Numbered from the stretch's first letter, positions 33,961 to 43,732 are shown. The stretch is 64,000 nucleotides of DNA from JBKECP01 sp047974765 (GCA_047974765.1 JBKECP010000031.1:62001-126000), one strand, 5' to 3'. The notes: generated by a model from the letters alone, not told the origin. Numbers and translations: made by a program.

Positions 33961-34458
33961 ATGAGATTTGATCGCGTGAAAGCAACTCAAAATACCGTTG
34001 TCACCTTCCATTACAGTATCCACAACGATCAGAACGAAGAGCTTGAAAACTCCAGAGACAGTGAGCCCAGCGCTTATTTGCATGGCGCAGGCAATATTTT
34101 ACCGGCACTGGAGGCAGTTCTGACTGATCACAAAGCAGGTGAGCAGATAGAAGTAACGCTGGAACCCGGTGAGGCCTATGGTCTGCGCAATACCGGGCGC
34201 GTTCAAAAAGTACCCGTCAAACACCTGCTTTACAGTGGCAAACTGCGCCCCGGTATGGTCGTACAACTCAATACATCCCAGGGTCGACACCCGGTTACGG
34301 CTATCAAAGTGGGGCGGCACTCGGCAACTGTTGACACCAACCACCCGCTGGCCGGACAAACGCTGCATTTTTGTATTGATATTGTTGATGTGCGAGAAGC
34401 CACCACAGAGGAGCTTGATCACGGGCACGTCCATGGCCCCGGCGGCCACCACCATTGA
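33961..34458 (+). CDS. FKBP-type prolyl isomerase, SlyD-like
   Basis: The 165-residue protein has a single FKBP/SlyD fold with an insert-in-flap region: VVTFHYSIHNDQNEELENS, YLHGAGNILPALEAVL, EAYGLRNTGRVQKVP and HPLAGQTLHFCIDIVDV. The end (DHGHVHGPGGHHH) is His-rich, as in SlyD, where the tail binds nickel and other metals. SlyD-type proteins are folding chaperones and support hydrogenase maturation. No SD is seen before the ATG. The TTG start of the next gene overlaps its stop. Confidence 0.88.
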   Translation: MRFDRVKATQNTVVTFHYSIHNDQNEELENSRDSEPSAYLHGAGNILPALEAVLTDHKAGEQIEVTLEPGEAYGLRNTGRVQKVPVKHLLYSGKLRPGMVVQLNTSQGRHPVTAIKVGRHSATVDTNHPLAGQTLHFCIDIVDVREATTEELDHGHVHGPGGHHH

Positions 34459-34928
34459 ACGGGCACATCGTCAGCCCGCACTGGCAGCTGCTTACTTTTG
34501 AAGAGCTAAATACCGCTGCGCTTTACCAACTACTGCAATTGCGTCAGGCTGTTTTTATAGTAGAACAAAACTGCCCTTATCTGGATATTGATGGCCTCGA
34601 TATTAAAGCCACCCATCTGCTTGGCTGGCACAATGACAGACTTATCGCCTGTCTGCGCTGTCTGCCTCCCGGCTTGTCTTACCCCGAAAGCTCCATTGGT
34701 CGCGTTATCATTGCCACCGAAGCACGCGGAGCCAATTCAGGTACACAGATGGTGCAACGCGCTATCACTTTTAATCGTTCACAGTGGCCAGACAGCGATA
34801 TTCTGATTGGCGCACAGGCTCACCTGCAAACCTTCTATGGCCGCCTGGGTTTTATCAGTGAAGGTGAAAAATACCTGGAAGACGGTATTGATCACGTCCA
34901 TATGCGGTTGACCAGACACCCGACCTAA
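34455..34928 (+). CDS. GNAT acetyltransferase, ElaA-like
   Basis: The 157-residue protein matches the ElaA subgroup of GNAT acetyltransferases: LYQLLQLRQAVFIVEQNCPY near the N-terminus, IGRVIIATEARGANSGTQMV as the acetyl-CoA-binding strand and helix, and FYGRLGFISEGEKYLEDGIDHVHM at the end. The substrate is unknown. There is no ATG; translation probably starts at the TTG of 34455 coupled to the stop of the slyD-like gene (TTGA overlap). Its stop overlaps that of dtd by CTAA. Confidence 0.85.
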   Translation: MNGHIVSPHWQLLTFEELNTAALYQLLQLRQAVFIVEQNCPYLDIDGLDIKATHLLGWHNDRLIACLRCLPPGLSYPESSIGRVIIATEARGANSGTQMVQRAITFNRSQWPDSDILIGAQAHLQTFYGRLGFISEGEKYLEDGIDHVHMRLTRHPT

Positions 34929-35368
34929 GCGTTCACTTCCAGCAGGAAGGTCACCGGTCCATCATTAACCAATGACACCTGCATATCAGCACCAAAACAG
35001 CCAAAAGCACAGTACGGGTGCCGATCTTGCAACAGCCCGCAGACAGTACGATAGAGAACCTCAGCCTCCGCTGGCGGCAAGGCGCTGGCGAAGCCTGGCC
35101 GCAAACCCTTGCGGGTATCAGCTGACAGGGTGAACTGGGACACCAGCAGTACACCGCCGCCGACATCGCTCAGTGAGCAGTTCATACGGCCCTCTTCATC
35201 ACTGAATATACGATAACGCAACAGCTTATCCAGCAGTTTTTCCGCTACCGCTGCGCTATCGCCACGATCAAGTCCCAGCAGTACCAACAGACCGGGACCA
35301 ATCTCGCCAACGCATTCACCGTCCACATGGACGGCGGCGAAGCTGACGCGTTGCAGCAGGGCTTTCAC
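34925..35368 (-). CDS. dtd: D-aminoacyl-tRNA deacylase Dtd
   Basis: The 147-residue protein has the Dtd signatures: N-terminal MKALLQRVSFAAV, the catalytic SQFTLSADTRKG region and the C-terminal NDGPVTFLLEV Gly-cis-Pro-type motif. Dtd hydrolyses D-amino acids (and glycine) misloaded on tRNA. It lies 24 bases after typA on the same strand and is probably co-transcribed. Confidence 0.96.
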   Translation of the reverse strand: MKALLQRVSFAAVHVDGECVGEIGPGLLVLLGLDRGDSAAVAEKLLDKLLRYRIFSDEEGRMNCSLSDVGGGVLLVSQFTLSADTRKGLRPGFASALPPAEAEVLYRTVCGLLQDRHPYCAFGCFGADMQVSLVNDGPVTFLLEVNA

Positions 35369-35392
35369 ATTTTTACCTTACAGATCAGCACC

Positions 35393-37204
35393 TCATGAGC
35401 GACTGGCGCGCTTGCGCTCATGCTCCAGCAGCAGCTTTTTGCGCAGGCGAATACTTTCAGGCGTAACTTCTACCAGCTCGTCATCCTCAATAAATTCAAG
35501 CGCCTGCTCCAGTGTGTGACGTACTGGCGGAGTCAGAGTCAGGGCTTCATCAGTACCGGCGGCGCGAATATTGGTCAGCTGCTTGGCCTTGGTCGGATTA
35601 ACCACCAGATCGTTACTGCGTGAATGCAGGCCGACAATCTGCCCCTCGTATACATCCTCGCCATGACCGAGGAATAAACGCCCCCTATCCTGCAAGGTGT
35701 AGAGGGCGTAGGCCAGCGTCTTGCCCTTAACCATCGACACCAGCACACCATTGACCCGCTTGGCCACTTCGCCCTGTTTGACCGGACCATAGTGGTCGAA
35801 AATGCTGGTCATAATGCCCGAACCACTAGTCAATGTCAGAAACTGGGAACGAAAACCAATCATGCCCCTGGAAGGCACGACAAAAGTCAACCGTACCCGT
35901 CCCTTACCATCGGGCTCCATATTGGTCAGCTCTGCCTTGCGCAAACCAAGCTCTTCCATAATCGGCCCCTGGTGCTGATCTTCAACATCGATCACCACTT
36001 GCTCGTAGGGCTCATGGATTTCACCATCGACATCCTTTTGTACCACCTCCGGACGCGAAACACCCAGCTCAAAGCCTTCACGACGCATATTTTCGATCAG
36101 CACTGACAGGTGCAGCTCACCGCGACCGGAGACCTTGAACTTGTCTGCCGAATCACCCGGTTCCACCCGCAGGGCGACGTTGTGGATCAATTCCTGTTCG
36201 AGGCGCTCTTTAATATTGCGGGAAGTGACATATTTACCCTCCTTGCCTGCAAAGGGTGAGTCATTGACCTGGAAAGTCATACTTACAGTAGGCTCATCCA
36301 CGGTCAAAGCTGGCAGCACCTCAGGATGCTCCGGATCACAAAGCGTGTCAGAGATATTGAGTTCGCCAACACCGGTAATGCACACGATATCGCCCGCACT
36401 AGCCTCAGCCACTTCCACCCGCTCCAGGCCGAGATAACCCATCACCTGCAATACCTTGGCCTTGCGTTTATCTCCCTCACGGTCAATCACCACAACCTGC
36501 TGATTGGGCTTTAAGGTACCGCGCTTGATACGACCAACACCGATCACGCCCACATAACTGGAGTAATCCAGTGCCGATACCTGCATCTGGAAGGGGCCGT
36601 CAAGATCCACCGAAGGAGGGCTGACTTTGTCCACAATCATCTGGAACAAAGGCGTCATATCATCGGCCAGCTCGCTGTCATCCAGACCAGCAATACCATT
36701 CAAAGCAGAGGCGTAGATCACCGGGAAGTCAAGCTGTTCCTCTGTTGCGCCAAGACTGTCAAAAAGATCAAAGACCTGATCCATCACCCAGTCGGCACGT
36801 GCGCCGGGACGATCAATTTTGTTGATTACAACAATCGGGTTCAGTCCCTGCTCAAAGGCCTTCTGGGTGACAAAACGTGTCTGCGGCATGGGTCCGTCAA
36901 CCGCATCCACCAGCAACAGCACCGAATCCACCATCGACAGCACCCGCTCCACTTCACCACCAAAATCAGCGTGGCCGGGGGTGTCAACGATATTAATGCG
37001 ATAATCACCCCACTTGATAGCCGTGTTTTTGGCTAAAATGGTAATGCCGCGCTCCCGCTCCTGATCATTGGAGTCCATGATGCGTTCAGCACCTTCTGAA
37101 CGGCGATCAAGGGTACCGGACTGCTGCAACAGGCAGTCCACCAAAGTGGTTTTGCCGTGGTCAACGTGGGCAATGATAGCGATATTACGAAGATTGTTGA
37201 TCAA
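35393..37204 (-). CDS. typA: Ribosome-associated GTPase TypA/BipA
   Basis: The 603-residue translational GTPase has complete G motifs: AHVDHGKTT, DTPGHADFGGEVERV, NKIDRPGAR and the EF-G-like domains, ending ESIRLRKKLLLEHERKRASR, which is typical of the TypA C-terminal domain. TypA binds the ribosome and is important under stress, including low temperature. The start begins MINNLRNIAIIAHVDHGKTT. The gene is upstream of dtd and 149 bases from the stop of thiI. Confidence 0.97.
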   Translation of the reverse strand: MINNLRNIAIIAHVDHGKTTLVDCLLQQSGTLDRRSEGAERIMDSNDQERERGITILAKNTAIKWGDYRINIVDTPGHADFGGEVERVLSMVDSVLLLVDAVDGPMPQTRFVTQKAFEQGLNPIVVINKIDRPGARADWVMDQVFDLFDSLGATEEQLDFPVIYASALNGIAGLDDSELADDMTPLFQMIVDKVSPPSVDLDGPFQMQVSALDYSSYVGVIGVGRIKRGTLKPNQQVVVIDREGDKRKAKVLQVMGYLGLERVEVAEASAGDIVCITGVGELNISDTLCDPEHPEVLPALTVDEPTVSMTFQVNDSPFAGKEGKYVTSRNIKERLEQELIHNVALRVEPGDSADKFKVSGRGELHLSVLIENMRREGFELGVSRPEVVQKDVDGEIHEPYEQVVIDVEDQHQGPIMEELGLRKAELTNMEPDGKGRVRLTFVVPSRGMIGFRSQFLTLTSGSGIMTSIFDHYGPVKQGEVAKRVNGVLVSMVKGKTLAYALYTLQDRGRLFLGHGEDVYEGQIVGLHSRSNDLVVNPTKAKQLTNIRAAGTDEALTLTPPVRHTLEQALEFIEDDELVEVTPESIRLRKKLLLEHERKRASRS

Positions 37205-37353
37205 GGGAGTTCCTGCAGCCGGGGACGGCGGGTCAAAAAATGGTCGCGGATTATACCCCAGGCAGCGATGCTGGCGCAGTGGCTGCCAACGTTAATTTTG
37301 CCACCACCAGATCACAACGAGACAAAAACCTCACTTTCCATTTCAGATACGAT

Positions 37354-38808
37354 TCAGGGAGCATAGACCTTCACTTGCAAAGTACCCTCGGCCTGCAGAT
37401 GACTGGCATGCAGACGGCTCATAACGCCCTGCCCGCAGTAGAGCATGTAAGTTGCCTCACGGGGCAATCCGGCGGCAGTCTTATGCAGCTGGTAAAAGGG
37501 AATTTTCAGAACCGGATTACTACGCGTGCTGAACCTGAGCGGCGCCAGCGCTTCTTCATCGGGGTGGCGAATATCAATAATAGTAGCTCCCGCCAGCGGT
37601 ATCGACAGCACTTCCACCTCTGTTTTGACCAGCGCCTCATCGGCCAGACGATCGATGCGGGTCTGACGGATATTAGCCAGTGCATCATCGAGAATGCGCA
37701 TATCAAAGCGCTCCTCTTCGGCCCGCACCCGCTCCAGACGAGCCCGGGTGGCCGGATTAACCGAAATCACCCCGCAGTATTCGGGCATGCTGGCAGCAAA
37801 GTCACGAGTACCAATATCCGTAGCCATGCGCACAATATCTTCTTTGTCAGTGGCGATAAGGGGCCGCAGCACCAGGCGATCACTGACGTCATCAATCACT
37901 GACAGATTGCGCAGAGTCTGACTACTGACCTGAGCTACACATTCACCGGTTACCAGAGCATCCACCTCCAGTTCAGCAGCAATACGGTCAGCCACCCGCA
38001 ACATCATCCGTTTGAGAATGACGCCCATCAGACTATTCTGAATATTGGTCAACAACTCCGCCACTACCGCTTCAAAAGGCACACTGATAAACAGAACCCG
38101 CTGCCCACAGCCATATTTTTGCCAGAGATAGAGCGCCACTTCCTTAACGCCGATTTCATGGTCGTGTCCACCCAGATTAAAGAATAAAAAATGGGTACGC
38201 ATGCCACGGCGCATAGTCAGATAACTCGCCACCGGCGAATCAAAACCACCCGAAATCAACGAGATCACCGGATCGACACTACCCACAGGATAGCCACCCA
38301 GACCCCGGTGACGCTGCCCGACCACATAGAGAGTACGTTTGCTGATTTCAATATCAACCGTTACCTCGGGTTTGCGCAGATCCACCCCGACAGCACCACT
38401 GCATGCCATCAGAGCAGCACCAACGGTGCGCTCCACATCGATCGATGTGAAATCATGCTCGCCATTGCGCCTGCAACGTACGGCAAATGTCCTGCCCGGC
38501 AGGCGACTGGCATAAAGAGGCAGAATGTCTTCAACCAGCTCATCGAGCGCACGCAGAGGGAAGGTTTGCACTTCCAGAATATAGGTGATTCCCGCTGTGC
38601 ATTGCAGGGCGTCCACGATTTGCCGCAACACTGTTTCATTGGCAGCACTTTGCACCTCCAGTTTATCCCAGTAGCGGCGCACCTCGATGGCGGGATCGAT
38701 CTTGCGCAGTACCAAACGGACGTTTTCAACCAGCTTGTCCACAAAACGGCGGCGCACGGGTTTGCTCTTGATAGCAATTTCGGAAAAGAACTTGATAACG
38801 AATTTCAT
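37354..38808 (-). CDS. thiI: tRNA 4-thiouridine synthase ThiI (with rhodanese domain)
   Basis: The 484-residue protein has the ThiI domain order: N-terminal ferredoxin-like/THUMP part (about 1-165), the PP-loop ATPase with SGGFDSPVASYL, LFFNLGGHDHE and VTGECVAQVSSQT, and a C-terminal rhodanese domain. The conserved Cys in PEYCGVISV and the persulfide Cys458 in MLYCGQGVMSRL are both present, so the protein can in principle act in both tRNA s4U8 formation and thiamine thiazole synthesis. It is transcribed divergently from glnA. Confidence 0.96.
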   Translation of the reverse strand: MKFVIKFFSEIAIKSKPVRRRFVDKLVENVRLVLRKIDPAIEVRRYWDKLEVQSAANETVLRQIVDALQCTAGITYILEVQTFPLRALDELVEDILPLYASRLPGRTFAVRCRRNGEHDFTSIDVERTVGAALMACSGAVGVDLRKPEVTVDIEISKRTLYVVGQRHRGLGGYPVGSVDPVISLISGGFDSPVASYLTMRRGMRTHFLFFNLGGHDHEIGVKEVALYLWQKYGCGQRVLFISVPFEAVVAELLTNIQNSLMGVILKRMMLRVADRIAAELEVDALVTGECVAQVSSQTLRNLSVIDDVSDRLVLRPLIATDKEDIVRMATDIGTRDFAASMPEYCGVISVNPATRARLERVRAEEERFDMRILDDALANIRQTRIDRLADEALVKTEVEVLSIPLAGATIIDIRHPDEEALAPLRFSTRSNPVLKIPFYQLHKTAAGLPREATYMLYCGQGVMSRLHASHLQAEGTLQVKVYAP

Positions 38809-38892
38809 CGGTAGCTAATACATTACTGACAAACACGGAGCGCATTATACGGCCCGCCACTGTATTATGGGTGGCTGACAAAGCATAATTGC

Positions 38893-38907
38893 GCACTGAT
38901 TTGGTGC
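38893..38907. promoter_or_regulatory. NtrC-type enhancer box 1 of glnA
   Basis: GCACTGATTTGGTGC matches the NtrC pattern GCAC-N7-GTGC. It lies just over 100 bases upstream of the sigma-54 promoter at 39001-39015, as expected for an NtrC enhancer. Confidence 0.8.
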
Positions 38908-38913
38908 ACATAT

Positions 38914-38928
38914 GCACGATCAAAGTGC
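38914..38928. promoter_or_regulatory. NtrC-type enhancer box 2 of glnA
   Basis: GCACGATCAAAGTGC matches GCAC-N7-GTGC. Its centre is 21 bases (about two helical turns) from box 1, so two NtrC dimers would sit on the same DNA face. Confidence 0.8.
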
Positions 38929-39000
38929 ATGCTGGCGCCAGATTTGTGATCCTTATGATTTTTATTATGCTAATTCAAGCACTTGTGTATAGCGCTTTTT

Positions 39001-39015
39001 TGGCACAAGTCTTGC
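39001..39015 (+). promoter_or_regulatory. Sigma-54 promoter of glnA
   Basis: TGGCAC (39001-39006), five bases, then TTGC (39012-39015) is a canonical -24/-12 element. The predicted transcript would have a leader of about 107 bases before the glnA ATG. Confidence 0.88.
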
Positions 39016-39133
39016 TGTTTTACTATTGTCAATTTGTGAGGCCGCCAACCAGACTCCTGCGCCCCCATCGCCGACACCGGCGACGGATCAGCAAAGAGCT
39101 TGCGGCATGATCTTAAATCCCATGGAGGAAAAT

Positions 39134-40540
39134 ATGTCAGAGAATACGCTGAACCTGATCAAAGAAAGCGAAGCTGTCTGGGTGGATTTGCGTTTTACCG
39201 ATACCCGCGGCAAGGAGCAACACGTTACAATCCCCGCCACTGAGATCAGTGAAGACTTCTTCGAAGAAGGACAGATGTTTGATGGCTCTTCCATTTCGGG
39301 CTGGAAAGGTATCAATGAGTCCGACATGATTCTGATGCCCGATGACAGCAGTAGTGTGCTGGACCCATTCACCGATGACACAACCGTTATTCTGCGCTGC
39401 GACATCGTTGAGCCTACCACCATGCAGGGTTACGAACGCGACCCCCGCTCCATTGCCCGCCGCGCTGAGGAATATCTGAAATCCACCGGTATCGGCGATA
39501 CTGCCTTCTTTGGCCCTGAACCTGAATTCTTTGTCTTTGATGATATCAAGTGGCACGCCGACATCAGTGGTGCCGGCTATACCATCAGTTCTGAAGAGGC
39601 CGCCTGGTCTTCCAATTTGAATGTTGAAGGCGGCAATACCGGTCATCGCCCGAAAGTAAAAGGTGGTTACTTCCCGGTGCCGCCAGTTGACTCACTGCAC
39701 GATGTGCGTGCGGCGATGTGTTCAGCCATGACTCAGATGGGACTGGCAGTAGAGGTACACCATCACGAAGTAGGCACTGCCGGTCAGTGTGAGATTGGCG
39801 TCAAATTCAATACGCTGGTAAGGAAGGCCGACGAAGTTCAGATTCTGAAATACTGCGTACACAACGTAGCCCATGCCTACGGTAAAACCGCCACCTTCAT
39901 GCCCAAACCGCTGGTGGGTGATAACGGCTCAGGCATGCACGTTCACCAGTCTATCTCCAGAGACGGCAACAACCTGTTTGCCGGTGATGGCTATTCCGGC
40001 CTGTCAGAAATGGCCCTGTACTACATTGGCGGCATCATTAAACACGCGCGCGCCCTGAATGCCTTTACCAACGCCTCCACCAACGCCTACAAGCGCCTGG
40101 TGCCGGGCTTTGAAGCACCCGTAATGCTGGCCTACTCCGCCCGCAACCGCTCAGCCTCTATTCGCATTCCATATGTTGCCAGCCCCAAAGGCAAGCGGGT
40201 GGAAGTACGCTTCCCCGACCCGTCTGCCAACCCCTACCTGGCCTTTGCTGCGATGCTGATGGCGGGTCTTGATGGTATAAAAAACAAGATTCACCCCGGC
40301 GACCCGGCTGATAAGGATCTGTACGATTTACCACCAGAAGAAGGCAAAGCTATCCCAACCGTTGCCTCCAGCCTGACTATGGCACTGGATGCACTGGATG
40401 CAGACCGAGCCTTCCTAACCGAGGGCGGCGTATTTACCGATGACATGATCGATGGTTACATCGAGCTTAAACAGCAAGATGTACAGCGCCTGGACATGAC
40501 CACTCACCCGGTTGAGTTCGACATGTATTACTCGGTGTAA
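39134..40540 (+). CDS. glnA: Glutamine synthetase, type I (GlnA)
   Basis: The 468-residue length equals that of E. coli GlnA. Signatures include FDGSSISGWKGINESDM, the GS-I beta-grasp region, ATFMPKPLVGDNGSGMH, NRSASIRIPYV and the adenylylation site Tyr397 in DKDLYDLPPEE. The enzyme makes glutamine from glutamate, ammonia and ATP and is the main entry of ammonia at low supply. The ATG at 39134 has GGAGGAA upstream; an in-frame extension to 39026 is not conserved-looking. The gene has its own sigma-54 promoter with two NtrC boxes and ends at a strong bidirectional-looking terminator. Confidence 0.98.
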   Translation: MSENTLNLIKESEAVWVDLRFTDTRGKEQHVTIPATEISEDFFEEGQMFDGSSISGWKGINESDMILMPDDSSSVLDPFTDDTTVILRCDIVEPTTMQGYERDPRSIARRAEEYLKSTGIGDTAFFGPEPEFFVFDDIKWHADISGAGYTISSEEAAWSSNLNVEGGNTGHRPKVKGGYFPVPPVDSLHDVRAAMCSAMTQMGLAVEVHHHEVGTAGQCEIGVKFNTLVRKADEVQILKYCVHNVAHAYGKTATFMPKPLVGDNGSGMHVHQSISRDGNNLFAGDGYSGLSEMALYYIGGIIKHARALNAFTNASTNAYKRLVPGFEAPVMLAYSARNRSASIRIPYVASPKGKRVEVRFPDPSANPYLAFAAMLMAGLDGIKNKIHPGDPADKDLYDLPPEEGKAIPTVASSLTMALDALDADRAFLTEGGVFTDDMIDGYIELKQQDVQRLDMTTHPVEFDMYYSV

Positions 40541-40557
40541 AGCTCAAGCGTCACTAA

Positions 40558-40595
40558 TAAAAAAAGCCCAGCTGATTCCAGCTGGGCTTTTTTTA
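40558..40595 (+). terminator. Strong intrinsic terminator after glnA
   Basis: AGCCCAGCTG (40565-40574), loop ATTC and CAGCTGGGCT (40579-40588) form a GC-rich stem flanked by an A-run on the left and a T-run on the right. The symmetry lets it end both glnA (plus) and the RND pump transcript (minus). Confidence 0.92.
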
Positions 40596-40605
40596 TATGT
40601 CTTCA

Positions 40606-40695
40606 TTCAAGAGACGGGCTGCTTGTCAATATGCCTGTCCTTATGCTCCTTTCAAGAGACGGGCTGCTTGTCAATATGCCTGTCCTTATGCTCCT
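40606..40695. repeat. Perfect 45-bp tandem duplication across a stop codon
   Basis: The 45 bases at 40606-40650 are repeated exactly at 40651-40695. The unit holds the last codons of the RND gene (encoding HKDRHIDKQPVS) and its stop at 40652-40654. The first-translated copy is the functional end; the second copy lies beyond the stop. Because 45 is a multiple of three, the duplication keeps frame but is not translated. Confidence 0.95.
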
Positions 40696-43600
40696 CTTTA
40701 ACCCGGAACCAGGCAGCGTAAAGTGCAGGCAAAAACAGTAATGTCAGCACTGTAGCCACCATCAGCCCTCCCATGATAGATATTGCCATGGTGCCAAAAA
40801 ATACGCTGCGCGAAAGTGGGATCATAGCAAGAACAGCAGTAAGCGCCGTCAACACAATGGGCCGGAAGCGGCGCACAGTAGACTCAATAATAGCATCCCA
40901 GGGCGATAGCCCCTGCTTTACATCCTGATTGATCTGATCTACCAGAATGACCGCATTGCGCATGATCATACCGCCCAGCGCAATAGTGCCCAACATAGCG
41001 ACAAAACCAAAGGGTTTTTGGAACAGCAACAAAAAGAGCACCACACCAACCAGACCCAGTGGAGCGGTGATAAACACCATCAGTGTCAACGGTATACTGC
41101 GCAATTGCAGCATCAGCAAAGTCAGTACAACGACAACAAACAGTGGCATACCCGCGTTCACCGAATCCTGTGCCTGAGCAGATTCCTCTACTGAGCCACC
41201 AATTTCAAGCAAATATCCCGGCGGCAAATCAGCTTCGATATCAGCCAGTGTTGGCACGATCTGATTAACCACAGTAACCGGCTGTGTACCATCAACAATA
41301 TCTGCAGCAACAGTTACCGTTGGCAAGCGGTCACGCCGCCAGATAATACCCTCTTCAAAACCGTATTCCAGTGCTGCAATCTGGTTCAGCGGTACCCGGC
41401 CATTATCTGTCTGTATGGTCAGATTGGCGAGCAAACCCAGTAAATGGCGCTCTTGACGTGAACCCCGCACCTCCACGTTGATCAGCTCGTTATCTTCACG
41501 GTACTGACTCACAGTCACACCCGACAAGGAAGCCTGTAAAGCCAGCGATAGATTCTGGGTAGAAATACCCAGTGTCCGCGCACGATCCTGGTCAATATTA
41601 AGCTGAACCACTTTACTGGGCTCACCCCAATCCAGATGCACATTACGCGTATTGGCATTGGCACGCACTTTTTCCGCCACTCGTGCAGCCAGTTCACGTA
41701 CCTCATAAATATGCTCACCAGATACACGCAACTGCACTGGATAACCCACTGGCGGCCCGTTTTCCAGGCGTGCAATACGGGCTCGCACTGTCGGAAACTC
41801 TTCATCCAGCAATGGCATGATCCAGCTGCGCACCGCTTCACGATCTTCAATATTGCGTGTCAACAAAACAAATTGTGCCTGTGAAGCCGCTGGTAATTTC
41901 TGATCGATGGACAGATAAAAACGCGGTGAACCACTGCCAATGTAACCAACATAACTCTCAATTTGCGGATTCTCAGCCAGGCGATTTTCCAGGCGTAACA
42001 GTAGATCTTTCGTGGCAGTCAGAGATGCGCCCTCTTCCAGCTTGAGATCAACCATCAACTCCAGACGATTTGAAGGTGGAAAGAATTGTTGCGGTACAAA
42101 ACGAAACATATACACAGCGCAGGCAAAGATTATTAGTGTCAGCACAATAACCGTCTTGCGATAGCGTACACACCATTCCACCCAGCACCTGACCCGGTGA
42201 TAAAAAGGTTTTTGATAGGGATCGTGTATTTCATCGGCATGGCCGCCAGCCTGGCCTGGCAATAACCAGTAACCGAGATACGGCACAAATATCACTGCCG
42301 CCAGCCAGGAACCAAGTAATGACAACGTTACCACCTGAAACAGGGAGCGCGTGTACTCACCGGTTGTGGAGTTTGCGGTGGCAATGGGCAAAAAGCCGGC
42401 AGCGGTGATCAGGGTACCTGTCAACATTGGAAAAGCGGTGCTTTTCCAGGCAAAACCGGCTGCTTTCAGTCGGCTGAAACCCTGTTCTATTTTGACCGCC
42501 ATCATTTCCACCGCAATAATGGCGTCATCTACCATCAGACCCAGCGCCAACACCAGCGCCCCCAATGAAATTTTATGCAGGCCAATATCAAAATAATTCA
42601 TCAGCATAAAAGTCATTGCCAGCACCAATGGAATGGATAAGGCTACGACCATACCGGGACGCCAACCCAGCGAAAAAAAACTGATCAACATAACAATAGC
42701 CAGCGCTTCCATCAGTACTTTTACAAACTCGCCAACACTCGCCCTCACTGCTGCTGGCTGGTCAGACACTTTGCGCAACTCCATCCCGACAGGCAAAATA
42801 ACCTGTAATTCAGCAAAAGCTTTATCGAGGTTTTTACCCAGCCGAAGAATATCTCCACCGGCCCTCATTGAAACAGCAATGCCAATAGCGTCGTCACCCA
42901 TATAGCGCATTCGCGGCTGGGGTGGATCACTGAACCCACGGTACACGTGGGCAATATCACCCAGGCGCAGCGTCCTGTTATCTACCTGAATAGGAAAATT
43001 GCGTATATCTTCAACACTGGTAAATTCACCACTTACCCGCAGGCGCACCCGATCGCTGGGTGTTTCAAAAAAACCGGCATCGGCAACCGCATTTTGCGAC
43101 TGTAATGCCTGCTGAACCACCAGCATGGGGACACCCAGCGAAGCGCGCTTGGTATCAGAAATTTCAACCCAGATTTTTTCATCCTGCAGGCCGACCAACT
43201 CTACCTTGCCAACATCATCCACACGCTGCAAAGCCAGCTGCAAACGGTCGGCATAATCTTTCATAATGGCGTAGTCAAAACCCCTGCCGCTAAGCGCATA
43301 GAGATTGCCAAATGTGGTGCCAAATTCATCATTGAAAAATGGTCCCTGGATATTTTGTGGTAACTGATGCCGGATATCGCCGATTTTTTTGCGCACCTGA
43401 TACCACAGCTCAGCAATTTCAGCTGCTGTCATACCATTGGTGGAAGCAAAGATAATCAGCGATTGTCCAGGCCGGGAATAAGAGGTAACTTCCTCAAACT
43501 CCCCGGTTTCCATCAACTTTTTTTCAATTCGTTCAGTGACCTGCCGCGACACTTCCTCTGCACTGGCACCCGGCCAGAGCGTATTAATCGTCATCCGGTT

Positions 43601-43732
43601 AAAGGTGAAAGGAGGGTCTTCACTTTGCCCAAGATGGGTATAGGAAATCGCACCCATAAGCCCGAACAACAGCATGGCATACAATACCAGTGAGCGATTA
43701 TTCAGCGCCCATTCCGAGAGATTAAAAGACAC
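40652..43732 (-). CDS. RND efflux permease (AcrB superfamily, VexF/TriC-like)
   Basis: The 1026-residue inner-membrane transporter has the RND layout: twelve transmembrane helices and two large periplasmic loops. Family stretches include MSFNLSEWALNNRSLVLYA, WPGASAEEVSRQVTERIEKK, LGALVLALGLMVDDAIIAVE with the conserved Asp residues of helix 4, and MIPLSRSVFFGTMAISIMGG. It exports compounds using the proton gradient. The partner adaptor lies 11 bases upstream on the same strand, but no outer-membrane channel gene is in this operon, so a shared TolC-type protein is implied. It probably is controlled by the divergent TetR gene. The C-terminal codons are duplicated just past the stop. Confidence 0.95.
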   Translation of the reverse strand: MSFNLSEWALNNRSLVLYAMLLFGLMGAISYTHLGQSEDPPFTFNRMTINTLWPGASAEEVSRQVTERIEKKLMETGEFEEVTSYSRPGQSLIIFASTNGMTAAEIAELWYQVRKKIGDIRHQLPQNIQGPFFNDEFGTTFGNLYALSGRGFDYAIMKDYADRLQLALQRVDDVGKVELVGLQDEKIWVEISDTKRASLGVPMLVVQQALQSQNAVADAGFFETPSDRVRLRVSGEFTSVEDIRNFPIQVDNRTLRLGDIAHVYRGFSDPPQPRMRYMGDDAIGIAVSMRAGGDILRLGKNLDKAFAELQVILPVGMELRKVSDQPAAVRASVGEFVKVLMEALAIVMLISFFSLGWRPGMVVALSIPLVLAMTFMLMNYFDIGLHKISLGALVLALGLMVDDAIIAVEMMAVKIEQGFSRLKAAGFAWKSTAFPMLTGTLITAAGFLPIATANSTTGEYTRSLFQVVTLSLLGSWLAAVIFVPYLGYWLLPGQAGGHADEIHDPYQKPFYHRVRCWVEWCVRYRKTVIVLTLIIFACAVYMFRFVPQQFFPPSNRLELMVDLKLEEGASLTATKDLLLRLENRLAENPQIESYVGYIGSGSPRFYLSIDQKLPAASQAQFVLLTRNIEDREAVRSWIMPLLDEEFPTVRARIARLENGPPVGYPVQLRVSGEHIYEVRELAARVAEKVRANANTRNVHLDWGEPSKVVQLNIDQDRARTLGISTQNLSLALQASLSGVTVSQYREDNELINVEVRGSRQERHLLGLLANLTIQTDNGRVPLNQIAALEYGFEEGIIWRRDRLPTVTVAADIVDGTQPVTVVNQIVPTLADIEADLPPGYLLEIGGSVEESAQAQDSVNAGMPLFVVVVLTLLMLQLRSIPLTLMVFITAPLGLVGVVLFLLLFQKPFGFVAMLGTIALGGMIMRNAVILVDQINQDVKQGLSPWDAIIESTVRRFRPIVLTALTAVLAMIPLSRSVFFGTMAISIMGGLMVATVLTLLFLPALYAAWFRVKEEHKDRHIDKQPVS

